Positions 1 to 11,526 of a stretch of DNA of 64,000 nt are shown one piece after another. Under the pieces are notes generated by a model, which was not told where the DNA came from, searched no databases, and saw only the letters and a list, made by a program, of their open reading frames with translations. The first letter of the stretch is position 1. Every line of letters begins with the position of its first letter. The translations under genes and the position numbers were made by a program. The DNA is from Rhytidiadelphus loreus (lineage: Eukaryota; Streptophyta; Bryopsida; Hypnales; Hylocomiaceae): the NCBI GenBank assembly GCA_947034895.1, contig OX344762.1, positions 15,728,760-15,792,759 of the forward strand. Direction: 5' to 3'.

Positions 1-255
1 AAAATGTCTACAATCAATCAATCACAATCAATCAATCACAATTAAGCATGGAGATGGTTTAATGACGCTTTTCAAGAACACTTTAATGGAAGTCTAGGGA
101 CGGTTTAATAGAAATTTAGGGTATATGAATGGATATAGGGACAAGAATGGATGTTTTCACTTTACATGCAACGTGGAATTTCAATTTCAATTTTCCAACA
201 TAATGTACCTTGTCATCTTGACTTGAGTATAGTAGTGATGAAGCTAATTTTACAT

Positions 256-566
256 CATTAGATGAGATTTCAGGATTTTAAGGGCCGTTTCGGGGCCGTT
301 CCCGGCCCTGTTCCCTCGGCAGTCAAAGAACGCCACTGACAGATTTTTTTTTTTGAAAAAAAAAAAAAAAAAAAAAAAAATTAAGTTCTTATAATGAGAA
401 ACAAAGTTTAATTTTAATTTTAATTTTAATTTTTTTCGAAAAATCTGACCTGGCCGTCTCTCGGCCAGGTCAGCACAGACCGGGAACGGCGGATTTCGGC
501 GGTTCTCGGGGGGGGGTTCGAGTTGGGAACTCGCAGCCCTCCCCGAGAGCCAAAACACATGTAATG
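256..566. mobile_element. MITE-like element, CATTAG family, copy 1
   Basis: Starts CATTAGATGAGATTT and ends ACATGTAATG, so the outer bases are inverted. The subterminal arms are GC-rich (runs such as GGGCCGTTTCGGGGCCGTTC and a CGGCCAGGTCAG motif), while the middle is a homopolymer-like A/T stretch around 340-430. The same plan occurs at 37007-37280, 50295-50591 and 63610-63924, which is what makes it a family. No coding capacity. The superfamily is not assigned because no clear target-site duplication is visible. Confidence 0.6.
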
Positions 567-2744
567 TCTAAAATTCTCAAGAGTCCCCTTGGGAAACTCT
601 TAAAGGCTCGAATAGGTACCTATAATCTTAATTTTAGACAAGATTGTTTGAAACTTTTTTTCAAGATAGGAGGAAAATTGATTAGCTCTGTGGGAATATG
701 ATTTTTATTTCAATTGATGCTTGGGAGCAAAAATTATGCTACAATAAGCAAAAAATAGGTGAAAGTAAGCGATATATATATAATATTTTTGTCAATGTAG
801 AAGATTTGGTTCATTCCATTTGTATAAGTGATGTGAAAGTTATGAAGTTTATTTTTTTAAGGAAAATCTTAGCAAATTTTTGAGAAAATAATCTATTAGT
901 TTCGTTTATGTACTCAATTTTAACAATTGAACAAAAAAATTGAACATGGGGTCGTTTGTTTTCTAGAAAAATCTCACCATTGGATTTAGTGTATTTCAAT
1001 TCCATCTTAGAGCTATCAACAATTTAGTTTGCCCATCTATCTTGTACCAACTTCAACTTAACAATTTTTTAAAGAATGAAGATGGGAGGGGGGGGGATAA
1101 ATTTTTTTTCCCAAACTTACAACTCAATTTTTCAACATAAATTTTTGTAAATTCATTATTTGTATTAAGAAGATTAAAAAATTAAGAAGATTCAAAGCCT
1201 TATATCCTAGTCAAGCTAGGAGCAAAATACTTGTTTTCTTCACTTTAATCACTTATATCTTATACTCCAAGTTTCTAAAATTGATATTGTCAAAGTTTCT
1301 AAAATTGATTCCAAACATTTTTCATACTAGTATAGTGCAAGATCCTATATTTTGATATGCAAAAGAAACAAAATTTTAAAAGTTTTGTTGTTTGCATTGA
1401 AAATGGTAGCTTTAAAAGTTTTTTGACAAAAAACTGGCCTCAGGACTTCAGGGTTTAAACCCTTGTTGCAAAACAATTTCAATCATTTACAATTAGTGAA
1501 TCTTTTTTCAAAACTTTTCAATTTCTTTTTCCAAAATCATCACTCTACAAAAATTTGTCATCAAAGGGCCTGCTTGTGTACTCTCTTTTCTTATAATTGC
1601 TTTTCCTTCAAAAATATTAAATAAAATAATTAAGATCCATTCCTGACCCTTTAAGAAATTGTCTTCCTTTTGCTATCAAGAGTCATAATTGATTAATTTG
1701 TTATCATTAGCCATTTGGAGAAAAATCCAAAGGAAAATTATTATCTTCATTATCTTTTTTAAATTTCTATGAATATTTGAATTGAGAGGGTAGTAGGAAT
1801 CTATTAGTTTCTCAAGACTTGTCCACAATTGTTCTTCAAAAAATAGGAATCCGAGCTGCACTTCACTTGAATTGGATTATAAATGGGTTGGGAATGGGTT
1901 CAAAAATAGGACTTGAGATTAAAAAGGGGGTCAAGAATGGGCCTAGTTACCTTATTAAAAAAATCCTTGGATGCAAGGAGGACATATTAAAATTCTAGTT
2001 AGTTATATCATTTGGATTCAGTCTCTTAGTAGACTTGGTATTGGTATTGTACTTCCTCTAAAATTTTGACTAAGGTGAAAATACCAAAATCCTTCAAAAT
2101 AAGCAATTCATCATAGTTAAAGGCATCTTTTTCAAGAAAAAAACATTTTCATAATATTAGACTCTTATACATTATCCCAAGAATACTTCTACTACAAAAT
2201 TGTCCATATAAGGTTGCAACATTTAACTTTAATCCATTAGCGCTCCAATGTCTAGTTTTTGGACAACAAACATATTGAAATTGACTTCTTCTTTTTTGTT
2301 ATTTTTCTTTTCTTGGATGAAAGTCATCTAATGGTTGGATTTGGTGTTACTAGAGTACCTATTTTTCTAAAATTACAAATGTGGAAGTATGTCAAGTGGT
2401 TAACCAAGCCAAAATTGCATTTACTCTAGATCAAAACTAGATTTGAAAAAATGGGGTCATAGGTTTAAACATAAAAATTTCAAAAAATCACCGTGTTAAG
2501 AGAACCTCAGTTCAAATCCATTCCAACAAATTGCACTCAAAGAATGATAATGTTTTGCTTGTAATTGAATTTTGAAGGAATTTTGAAATTTCCTTTTTAA
2601 AACTAAAAAAAATACTGGTGACAACATTGGTGAATCTAACCATATGTATGGAATCTAAAACTCAAAATATACAACTTTTATTTGTATATCAATTCCAAAA
2701 TATTCTTCCAAATAATATTTTATAATGAATTTTCTTAATTCTGA

Positions 2745-3000
2745 AGAACATTCTATACATTTAATCATATGTTTGCACTTCAAGGGAAGGTATACTCTCT
2801 TGAAATATTTTTCAATAAATTTTCATCAAAAGAAAAATGTAATTAGCATCAAATCCAAGTCATTTTATATTTTTTGGACCTTTCTAGAATTAGTTACAAA
2901 TTTTAGAATTTGAAACGTAGTAGTCACTAAAATGGACCATCTTTTAAATGTACACTACTTGAACATTGATAAATAGTGTGTTGAAGAAAGAAAAATATTC
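2745..3000. repeat. Diverged dispersed repeat (pairs with 35925-36130)
   Basis: The order of motifs CTTGAAATATTTTTCAATAAATTTT, a TTTTATATTTTTTGGA-type segment, GGAATTAGTTA...AAATTTT and a block ending in AAATGTACA recurs at about 35925-36130, with some 25-35% divergence by eye. A related piece lies in inverse orientation near 26070-26190. No reading frame. Ends are not resolved. Confidence 0.4.
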
Positions 3001-3054
3001 CTCCTTATTAGAGGATTGTCCATTTTAGAGCATAGTCCATTTTAGGACCTCGTA

Positions 3055-3986
3055 CCTTAACCCTTAAAGGACCGTCACTATACTTTCACCAAAAACGCTC
3101 CAAAACTGCCATTTCTAATACAAGTACGAAAATTTTGAAAAAAAACTTTTTTTGACATATCTAACCGTAGGATCTTGTATTATATAGTATCAAAAATATG
3201 TGGTAAGAATTTCAGACATTTCCGCTGGGTGGATTGCAAGATATAAGCATTCAAATTAACTAAAATCATTTTTTTGACCCTGCAAAAGCAAGGCAGCTGC
3301 ACTTCACAAGCTCACATTTCTATGAAAAAATGACCTAAATTGTGGTGCTTCTTTGAATTTGTTTTCCTAGACAAGTTGGCCACATGCTTGAAAAATTTCA
3401 GATCATTTGGACTAGTACAACTTATAGGAAAAAAACAGTAAGTAGGTAGTAGTAGAGAATGATTAAAAATACTAAATTATTTACAATTTAAATATGAAAT
3501 TGAAAATTTCCAATCCCAATGGTCGAAATGTTGTAATAATGTATCTACATCCTAAGATTTTATTTTTGTCCAAAAATATTGAAAATTAAGTAAGATAAAG
3601 GATTTCAAAGTTTATTTTAGAGTAGGAAATCCAAAACTGCCTGCAAACAAAAAATCTTCATAACTTTTGACTCATTGATCAAAATGGAATGATTCAAAGC
3701 TTCTCGTGTATATAAAACTATAGAAAATCAATTCCAAATTTTTGTTTCTGAAAAAAGTGATTTTTTATGATCTGCCCAAATTGCCCAGTTACGAAAAAAA
3801 GTAACATAATAGGCTATAACTTTTGACTCGTATTTCCAAATCATGAAATTTGGTGCATATGAAAGATCTTCCTCGCCCCCACATTCTATTAAATTTCAGC
3901 CCCAAATATGAAAATCTTCGCTTGTAGGTAACTGCCCAAAATTTCTATACAGCTAAAAACCACAATCTGGTCCTTTAGGGGTTCAA
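3055..3986. mobile_element. Inverted-repeat element with TTAACCC-type ends, 0.93 kb
   Basis: The left end reads CTTAACCCTTAAAGGACC and the right end reads GGTCCTTTAGGGGTTCAA, which are inverted copies of each other over about 16 bases. The terminal TTAACCCYTAAA core is shared with the elements at 7744-7974, 23698-23891, 52053-52684 and 60844-61053. The interior is AT-rich and non-coding. Probably a non-autonomous DNA transposon; target duplication not resolved. Confidence 0.5.
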
Positions 3987-4360
3987 CATCAAATCAAATC
4001 CAAAGTGTTTAGTTTTCAGGTAATCTTGAGGTAGCATCTGGAATAGTCAACTACAATATATCATTCTCTTTAACTTAGAGAGATGCATCTATCAAGTTAA
4101 GTTTAATATGTCAAATCACAATTTGAATGTGTGTTTTTTGCATTGTAAAGCTTGTTAAAGAATTTGTAATATAGCTTTGAGATTGCCTAGTGCCTTGAGG
4201 AGGGCAGAAGCTCAATCATTCATTGAGTGGTCCTTTGTTTAAGCTTTATAATGCTCATTTAAGGGAGATTCTCACATCCAAGTTTGGATTGTCCTACGAG
4301 GTACCAAAAATGTTGTTAAAAAATTACTTGATTTATTGACTTTGTCACCTTACAATCAAA

Positions 4361-4715
4361 GCATTTGGGGGAAATTATGGGCAATTTTGTTAAAATGGCA
4401 CCATTCTACTACTTTGGAAATTTTGGTAGTTCAGAGTGGGCGGTCTGAAATGTACAAACATCTTAGATATTTGAAATCTATACCTTTCCTAGATGTCTAA
4501 AATCTACACCTATCCTAATTGTCACTTCCTTGGTTTAGACCACGCAATCTGAAATCTATACCAATCCTAAATTTCTAAAATCTATACAAGTTGAAGATTT
4601 ACAAAATCTATACCTATCCTAGGTAGATAGCACATATACAGTTTAGATTGAGCGGTCTAAAATTGGCACATGAAATACCACCATTTTAATGAAATTGCCC
4701 ATAATTGCATTTGGG
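4361..4715. mobile_element. Mutator-like MITE with 9-bp flanking direct repeat
   Basis: The terminal inverted repeats are AATTATGGGCAATTTTG...AAAATGG on the left and CCATTTTAATGAAATTGCCC...AATT on the right. Immediately outside, GCATTTGGG occurs at 4361-4369 and again at 4707-4715, a 9-bp direct repeat of the length Mutator-class elements create. The interior (about 330 bp) carries repeated TCTAAAATCTAYAC motifs and GGTCTGAAA/GGTCTAAAA blocks. Sister copies are at 6237-6399, 27433-27815 and 36560-36847. Confidence 0.65.
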
Positions 4716-4798
4716 TGGTTGAATAGTACTATAGAGCAAGTTGGATTCTAAGATTTTTTTTGGTTTAGCAACATTTTTATCAAGTCACCAATGAATGT

Positions 4799-4882
4799 AC
4801 TCCCTGTATCTCAAAATAAATCCGTAGTACTCCCACAGTTGCCCCACGAGAAACCACAGATTTATTTTGAGACAGAGGGACA
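4799..4882. mobile_element. Stowaway-like MITE remnant
   Basis: The left arm CTCCCTGTATCTCAAAATAA and the right arm TTATTTTGAGACAGAGGGA are inverted repeats that match the classic Stowaway (Tc1/mariner MITE) terminus CTCCCTCYGT with the CAAAATAA block. The element is only about 84 bp and its right TA flank is mutated, so it is an internally shortened or aged copy. A second copy lies at 6961-7045. Confidence 0.65.
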
Positions 4883-5094
4883 ACATTGCAGACTCAAGGG
4901 TATTATTAACCTTCAGTTCACATAATTATTTTTGAAAAAAATAATGAATATGTAATGCTTAGCAGCTCCAAAAATAGCTTTGCATTTAGATGAAAATGTT
5001 AGTGACAGAGCCGTAGCTGTTTATTTTCAAATTTAGAGAAGTCAGATTCAAATCTGAATCTCAATGTCGAAGCAGTTTGTTCCGAAGCTTTAGT

Positions 5095-8000
5095 TCAATG
5101 ACTTGTTATTACGTCCTTGAAAGCCTTTTCCATCGCTGTCCAATTGGGTGTATGGTTGATGCGGAACTTCCTTCCGTTGCTTGGAAATGAAGGTCGAGCA
5201 TTCTTTCTCTGCACCAATGCCCAACTCCATGGAATTGAAGGAAATCAAAATCAATGAAAAAAGCAAGCTTGGAGAGAAGGACAAAAAACTAGGAAAAGCA
5301 AGACCAACGGCAAAGCTTCATCACTCCTTCTCTCCAAGCTTTTGCTTCTCATGGAAAAGCTTGGAAAATCAAAGACAAACGAGGAACAGACTAATAATTA
5401 AGAAAGTGGGTTGGGTACGTGAACACACCGGCACTGCAGCTTTGAGCTGTTGCAGCTGGTAGTCTGAAACCGAAGGAAACTGGCATCCCAAACCCCCATG
5501 CCATGAATTCTCAGTCAGACTTCAGTTGATGCTTGCAAGGAGTAGCCAATCTTTCACGACGTTTTTCTTAGGGTTTCATTTGAAGTAAGAAAATCTCTTC
5601 AAACATCTCATTAGGAACAAAGAGTATATTAGAAACAACTGAAAGCAGGATCATAGAAGTAGGTACGGCTGATAATGTAATTCCTCTTCTCGAACGCTTG
5701 GTGTGCCTTACAGATTAGAATCAAAATTGAGGCTCATGATAATCTTCTGATTATGGAGCACGATTGAACAAGGTCCAACCAATGACACTATGTTTAACAA
5801 CATGGAAGATTTCATTACCTCTTCATGGAAAATGTCATCCCTAAACACGCACAGTTCCCTGTTCAATAATTTCTCATAAACAAAGCAATCTATTCCATTG
5901 TAAACGACAGCAGAGGAAGAAATTAGGGTTGAACTTACATTCCACAACATGAGGGTCCAGATGACTGTTTCCGAGCACGGCGGGGTGGTGAGCGAGCCTC
6001 GGTAACGGCCATAATTGGGCTCCAACTGCGGCAACTTGATGGGAGGGATTTTCAGGCTTTCGTAGGGGTTCTTGTGAGTCGGCAGCTCATCAAGGAACTG
6101 CAAAATCAACCCAATACAGCATGAAATGAAAGTTAGGGTTAGAACTTCACAATAGATCAATGGCAAGAATTCAAAGCCAGATTGGCACTTCTTCCAAGCA
6201 CCCATCTGGAACACACCTCAGGCAATTTTAATCTAACCAAAATTTCATTAAAATGGCAGTATTTCACAAACTTGGCACTTTTCAGTTTAGACCGTGTGGT
6301 TTGAAATCTATACCAATCCTAGACTTCAGAACAAAAGAAAGAAATGAATGAGAAAATGTCATATCAGGAATATTGTCATTTTTAACAAAATTTCCCATGC
6401 ATGCATCAATACTAGTTTTTGGAGCTCTGCACACTTGAAAGTCACAATTAGGGTGCTTTAGATACTCACACTCCAATTTAACTAATTCCACCAACCATTT
6501 CCAATGTAGATTAATATTTATTATCAGGTTTCATACTTTGTGGAATGAGATGCATTCCACAAATGAAGGCTTCCAATTCCAAAGAGATTGTCACATGGTA
6601 GATTTGTTGCAGATATCCAAGTGTTTAAAGTTAAAGCCCATTTCCAAACTCCCGCACTTGAATAACAAAGTCCACATTGAAGTAAGGTAAATGAATCCAT
6701 TGTAGACACAAATGGAAGTGAGGACAAAATTGTAATGGTGGTGTGCATTCAAGTTGTGAAATGTGAACCACTAATATAATTTTGTTCACATTGGATTTCC
6801 TCCCATTCGGCCCGCTGTGGGCTCATTACCTTACTTGTTGCCAGCTCTACTATGCTTATTGAGCATTGACTAGTACTTTGATAATCATCACTTAGGATCC
6901 TCAAAATTTGTCCCATATTCATCTTATGTTGTTTACTAGTTCATCCTAATACTTACTAAGTATTCCCTCTGGCTCAAAATAAATCTATGGTTTCTAATAG
7001 AAAATTGTAAGAATACCATGGATTCCTTTTGAAATAGGGGAAGTACTTGTTTTGAAGTGAGGAAGAATAACCTGTGCTAGGAAAGTATTATTTTTAGAGC
7101 CTGGGACGAAGAGCCAAGCGACAACCGCAATCCTGCCATCTTCCGACTTGTGCACCAAATGAAGCTCCAAAGGAAAACTGGCACTCCATTCCGTGAGTTT
7201 TAAACCGCAGAGCATCAACAATAATGCTTGCACTAAGGTATGAGCATCCATTATCAATTCATTGTCTAACTATCAACACCTAAAAACAAGACTTTGAATG
7301 TTATAGGAAGGCACAAAAAAATGTCAGAAAGAAAAGACCACTGAGAGAAGCCATTGAACAAGTGTCATTTTGTGAATCCATTGCATTCTTTTCAACATGT
7401 CATGCTTGATTTATCCATGACCTTGCTATCACTTATCACTCATTGATGCTCTATTCAAATGAAATTTAAAAGTGAATATATTTCTATTTTTAAGCAAGAG
7501 TGCTCTACCTCTACTAGTATTTCAACAAGAGTTCTTTTCTACTTGAAAAAGAGAGACACACTATAATTCCTTCATACAAGTTCCAAACAATATAATTAGA
7601 GTAATTTCAATAAGTGCCATAGTTAGTGTTCAAACCGAAGAATTCATTTCTTTGTGTTGAGATTACCCCCGTGGGTACCTACACTAAATGGTGAAATTAG
7701 GTTGTCCCTCACTAATTTCTTGACATTTGACAATATATAAATATTTAGCCCTTAAACGTCAACACAAACATTTGGCGTCCAATGGATGACAAGGAATCCT
7801 TCTAGTAGGACAAAAGTGCAACTATTCATCTTTGGAATTTTGTTGTGAAAAGGGGAGGTCTTCTACAATAGTTTGACTTCCAATGAGTACTTTTGCTATT
7901 TCTTAAGCCAATGATTGACGCGGTAATGAAAAAGGATGATTTCCAAGTTCACACTTTCATCCTTTAAAGGTTAATGTTACTATACAAGAATGCACTATTT

Positions 8001-10813
8001 TAAAATTAGGTGTTAATGTCATTGGGACTCATGAACTTCCATGTGTAAAAATGGAAATATGTGTAGAAATATCTGATGACTTTGATGGCTTGTAAAGTAA
8101 CTTTCTTGGGGTAAACCAACCAAATTTCAGTATTTAGTGTAGGCAAACATGTAGTATACCTGTAATTCAATATGCGGTGTTCACTTGGCCTGTGGAAGTG
8201 GAAGGATATAGGTTGATATGTGATGTTGTAGATTTTTAATACTCCAGCACTGGATGGCACGTCCACCTGCAGCAAGAAATAAAAAGTACTACCACTTCAC
8301 AATTAGATGATAGAAACAATAATCAAGAAAATTTTCAATTTCAATTCAATTTGTGGAATTCCATAACTTTTGGCATTTATTAGAGTGCACAACTTGACAC
8401 ATAAATCTATACCGGTCAAAGATCTTAGAGCTTTCTCAAATGAATGTCAAAATTTTGGGCACTTGAGAATTGATTCAATTTAACAAAACTGGCAATCTAT
8501 GAATTGTAGCAACAATGCTCAATATTTGTTGCTAAAAAAAATAGTGTGTTGGATCATCTACTACTGAGTAGATTTCATTTGATTTTTTTTAAACTATAAT
8601 TTCCAATTTTTTGTCACAAAAAGATAGCAAAATTGCAACTAAGTTTAGGTGAAGTTCAGGAATGACATTTGAATATTACATACAAAAGTTATGTGAGATC
8701 AAAGACCCAAAGTTTTATCAATAAATTCTTCAAATCCGTGCTCCAATTTCAACATCCAAGTGTTGAACAATGCCCTAATTTCAATTTCCTCAAGTTTTTC
8801 CATTAGTGATCTATTTCTTTATCTAAATTTGTTAGGGCATATTTTTCAATACAAATTCAATTTTAGTTGATCCTGCCTATTATTGCATTCATTCAAAAGA
8901 ATTATAATTGCAAGGAAAATTTTCAATAAATTTCCATGTTTTGTAAGGACCTTCGGTTTTCTACTTAAAACAAGCGGGCAATCATAATTATCCTTCACAC
9001 ATTTCCTCTCTACTACAAGCCTTATCCTTCACACATTTCCTCTCTGCTACAAGCCTTACGTTGTGTAAGGGACCTGTCTTTAGATCTTTTTGAAAATAAA
9101 GTGCATTCAACCTTTAGGCTTGGGGCACCTTATTTTCAAAAAGGCCCTTGAGCATGCACCTAATTCTATACTTTTAGACAACATGATACAAAGAATTTTC
9201 CCAATAAATAATTCATAGCAAGGTCACCATATAATTTAATCATAAAAAAAAGTCACCATTCAATATACCCAATTTTAGTTGATCCTACATATTGTTGTGT
9301 TCATTGAAAAGGATTTCAATTGGTAAATGGAAAGAAAATTTTCAATAAAATTTAACTTAGATATTTTGCAAAACTTTTAAACAACATCGTGACAAAAATT
9401 GTCCCAATAATTCATGGGAAGGTCACTACATAGTCACAGTGATCTACAACTCTACATGTTATATACAGAGAGACACCGCTATACTAGTGGTACAAGCCTT
9501 CTTAGGAAGGGTAAAAATTTCAAGCTTTGCTCCAAATTTTTTACCTTGGAGAAAATGCAAGAATAAATTATCTACTGAAGATGATAAAATTTTCAAATTT
9601 TGAATTCATATTTAAAATCCTAAATCATATATGAGGTAGTAAAAATTTCGAAATACAAAATTGATGGCCGGAAATAGGGGGCAGATTTTAATATACACGA
9701 CAAGCGTGAGGATAAAGAATTTCACCCTTCCTTTAAAGGCTCGTAGCACTACTTTAAACAAATCCGTCAAGGAGCCTTTGTACGATCGCAGTGATCATGA
9801 GTCATGAGAAAGAATCTCTTTCGAACCTTGTCCGAAGATTTCAGATACCTTCAAACACATCGTGCATCTCCACCCCCGAAATCCTTCGTGAAAACCAATT
9901 TCTTACCACCGAACAATTCCCAATCGAGTGAGAGAGGACGCAGAATTTTTTGGAAAATGGAGATTTCAATTGCAGATTCAGGAGCAAGCGATCACCTGCA
10001 GATCCAGGCCATTATGGGAAATGGTCACATCCACGCGCTCTGCAGTGTAATTAGCCTTGAGGTTGCCCAAACTGCTGTCGGTGACAATCAGACTGGGCGT
10101 GATGGAGAGCGGCGATTGCTGGGAGCCTGACTTGCAAATCGCCCAGTCGGCCTTCAATTCTCCCCAGTGCTCTGGTCCGTTCGGTCCTTCGCTGTAATCA
10201 AACACAACTGCGCATCCAGTTTCGAATTGTTTAGGGTTTAGAAATTGTTGAGCACGTTCCAATTGTTGAGCATCGAAACCATGTGAGAAAAATCTATTGG
10301 CGGGATTGATTTCAATTAGGGTTTAGAGGACAGATTGAAGCGCAAGTTAGGAAGATTGAGCTAGGGTTTGTGTGGAATCAGTCTACCAGGTGGTGCTTGC
10401 TGCAGTGGCGTGGGATCAGGCACGGAATCCGATGAGTCTTCCAATTTTGGTTGCGCGGAGGGGCTCCACGTTCCTCCTGGTCCTGGAATCAGTGGGAGAG
10501 GCTGCGGCTGTGTCAGGGGCGGCGCTACTATTGGGCCGATGGGGAGTACTGGCAATGGCTCCGGGAGAATCACGGGCGGAGCAACTACTGGACCGATGGG
10601 AATAAGTGGCAATGGCTCGTGGAGTATCACGGGCGGTGCAACTACTGGGCCGATAGGAATAAGTGGCAATGGCTCGGGGAGTATCACGGGTGGTTCAATT
10701 ACAGGGTCGATGATCATTTCATCGGAATTTGCAGCCCCGAAGTTTGTAAGATGGAGAGATAAGAGAGCCGCCACTGTACAGATGAGGTGGTGAGTTGTCA
10801 TGGTTCTCGTCAT
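5095..10813 (-). CDS. Secreted alpha-type carbonic anhydrase with proline-rich repeat region
   Basis: Hydrates CO2 to bicarbonate; predicted to be extracellular or in the secretory path. Exons (minus): 10813-10387, 10207-9996, 8266-8160, 7177-7072, 6097-5939, about 5872-5819, 5208-5095; phases agree and give 392 residues. Residues 1-28 look like a signal peptide. About 36-110 are 19-residue proline-rich repeats. From 143 the catalytic domain shows SEGPNGPEHWGEL, zinc ligands H236 and H238 (FHFHRPSEH) and H255 (ELHLVH), SLTTPPC (321 onward) and a C-terminal NARP...NGRKF block. C167 and C325 are the expected disulfide pair. The residue at the usual proton-shuttle histidine is Leu210 (HNGLDLQ). 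The fourth intron could start later than 7071 (the reading continues VILPHFKT), and the 5872 acceptor (GAG) is weak. Introns hold MITEs. Family assignment is firm; joining of the proline region to the enzyme rests on phase and spacing only. Confidence 0.85.
6237..6399. mobile_element. Short copy of the ATGGGCAATTT MITE family in carbonic anhydrase intron
   Basis: Left end CAAAATTTCATTAAAATGG and right end CATTTTTAACAAAATTTCCCAT match the inverted ends of the element at 4361-4715. The interior keeps the GTTTAGACCGTGTGGTTTGA and AAATCTATACCAATCCTAGA motifs of the family. It lies in the intron between exons 4 and 5 of the carbonic anhydrase gene. Confidence 0.55.
6961..7045. mobile_element. Stowaway-like MITE in carbonic anhydrase intron
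   Basis: TATTCCCTCTGGCTCAAAAT at the left and a degraded TTTTGAAATAGGGGAAGTA at the right form inverted ends of the Stowaway type, flanked by TA. An inner CTATGG...CCATGG pair continues the hairpin. It lies in the same intron as the 6237-6399 element, 26 bp downstream (in gene direction) of exon 4, so it sits almost on the donor site. Confidence 0.6.
7744..7974. mobile_element. TTTAACCC-family MITE, copy 1 (carbonic anhydrase intron 3)
   Basis: Begins TTTAGCCCTTAAACGTCAAC and ends CATCCTTTAAAGGTTAA. Nearly the whole 230 bp can be followed in the copy at 60844-61053: shared internal blocks are ATGGATGA, GGAATCCTTCTAGTAGGA, GTGCAACTATTCATC, TTTGTTGTGAAAAG and CTTAAGCCAATGATT. A third copy, inverted, is at 23698-23891. 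Non-coding. Confidence 0.75.
8991..9058. repeat. 34-bp tandem duplication
   Basis: The 34-bp unit beginning TCCTTCACACATTTCCTCTC occurs twice back to back, differing at one base (CTACTAC versus CTGCTAC). It lies in intron 2 of the carbonic anhydrase gene. No function is evident. Confidence 0.9.
10484..10708 (-). repeat. Coding 57-bp minisatellite (proline-rich repeat)
   Basis: About four copies of a 57-bp unit encode a 19-residue motif of the form PIGPVVAPPVILPEPLPL inside exon 1 of the carbonic anhydrase gene. The period is seen directly: the GGGCGGWGCAACTACTGG block recurs 57 bp apart on the plus strand (about 10574 and 10631). The unit is a whole number of codons, so copy-number change would lengthen or shorten the protein without a frameshift. 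Such Pro-rich repeats resemble cell-wall-protein segments. Confidence 0.85.
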
Positions 10814-11382
10814 TTCTCTTATGAAATTGCGTGTGCTGGGGTTCGATATTAGTGCAAAGCTTTTGGGGGATCGAAAAGTTTCTGTCTGTAAGAAACGCGC
10901 CAGGTATCACTTCGGACTGTTCCTTTAATGTAGCTGTGAACTGGACGTCGCAGAAGTCGGACACCACTTGCTCTGCCTCGATTATGTTTGACAATGAAGT
11001 GTTGGCTTGAATTCAGTGCACTCTAAATCAAGAGATCTGATCAAATCAGCCTTTCGCATAAAATTGCAATGGTATCATCCACAGCTACTCAGCATCTTTT
11101 GGAAGAACTGTGGACTTTTATCAACGTTTGACGGATTGCTAATACTTTTCTTTAGCAAATTCAGGGTTCGAATGTTGGCATTTTCGACCTTGTTCATTTG
11201 ATTTACATGTCGACAAAGTGAACCTTACTATAGTCCTCAAAGATGCGGTTTTACCTATTGTATTGTCGTGCACCATTTCGGCCATTGCAGGTCCACGGTG
11301 GGGGCGATCAAAGCCTGGCAGTTAACAAATAACTGAAGTCGTTGGTGCATGGGCAACGTCAGTTAGGTCGACATGGTGAACG

Positions 11383-11391
11383 AAACCCTAA
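11383..11391 (+). promoter_or_regulatory. Telo-box (AAACCCTAA) upstream of RPL38
   Basis: Exact AAACCCTAA, 226 bp before the RPL38 start codon. Telo-boxes are a known hallmark of plant ribosomal-protein and other translation-apparatus promoters, usually close to the transcription start. A second exact copy lies at 11518-11526. Confidence 0.6.
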
Positions 11392-11517
11392 CGAAACCGA
11401 ACGCAGACTGCACGAGAAGCGAACGAAAAAGGAGACATTGGCAGGTCGGGGGAACTTGGGAAACTTTGGGAACGTGAGCGCGGGGAACGGGGTGGGGATT
11501 AAGGAGAAGGGAAGGGC

Positions 11518-11526
11518 AAACCCTAA
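11518..11526 (+). promoter_or_regulatory. Second telo-box upstream of RPL38
   Basis: Exact AAACCCTAA, about 90 bp before the start codon. It may lie in the 5' leader rather than upstream of it. Paired telo-boxes fit growth-linked control of ribosomal-protein genes. Confidence 0.55.

Larger units (their letters stand above)
1..5094. other. AT-rich spacer without a recognised gene
   Basis: No reading frame longer than about 100 codons resembles a protein; the open frames are short and AT-driven. The stretch holds several inverted-repeat elements listed separately (256-566, 3055-3986, 4361-4715, 4799-4882) and a diverged dispersed repeat around 2745-3000. Outside these I see nothing interpretable. 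The carbonic anhydrase gene ends at its right edge, so a few hundred bases next to 5094 probably contain that gene's 3' UTR. Confidence 0.6.

Noticed and set aside
10368..10793. Gly/Ser-rich and Trp-rich plus-strand open frames over the proline repeat
   Set aside because: They are the antisense readings of the repeated 57-bp unit; only the minus-strand frame has a signal peptide and a phase-compatible junction with the enzyme.
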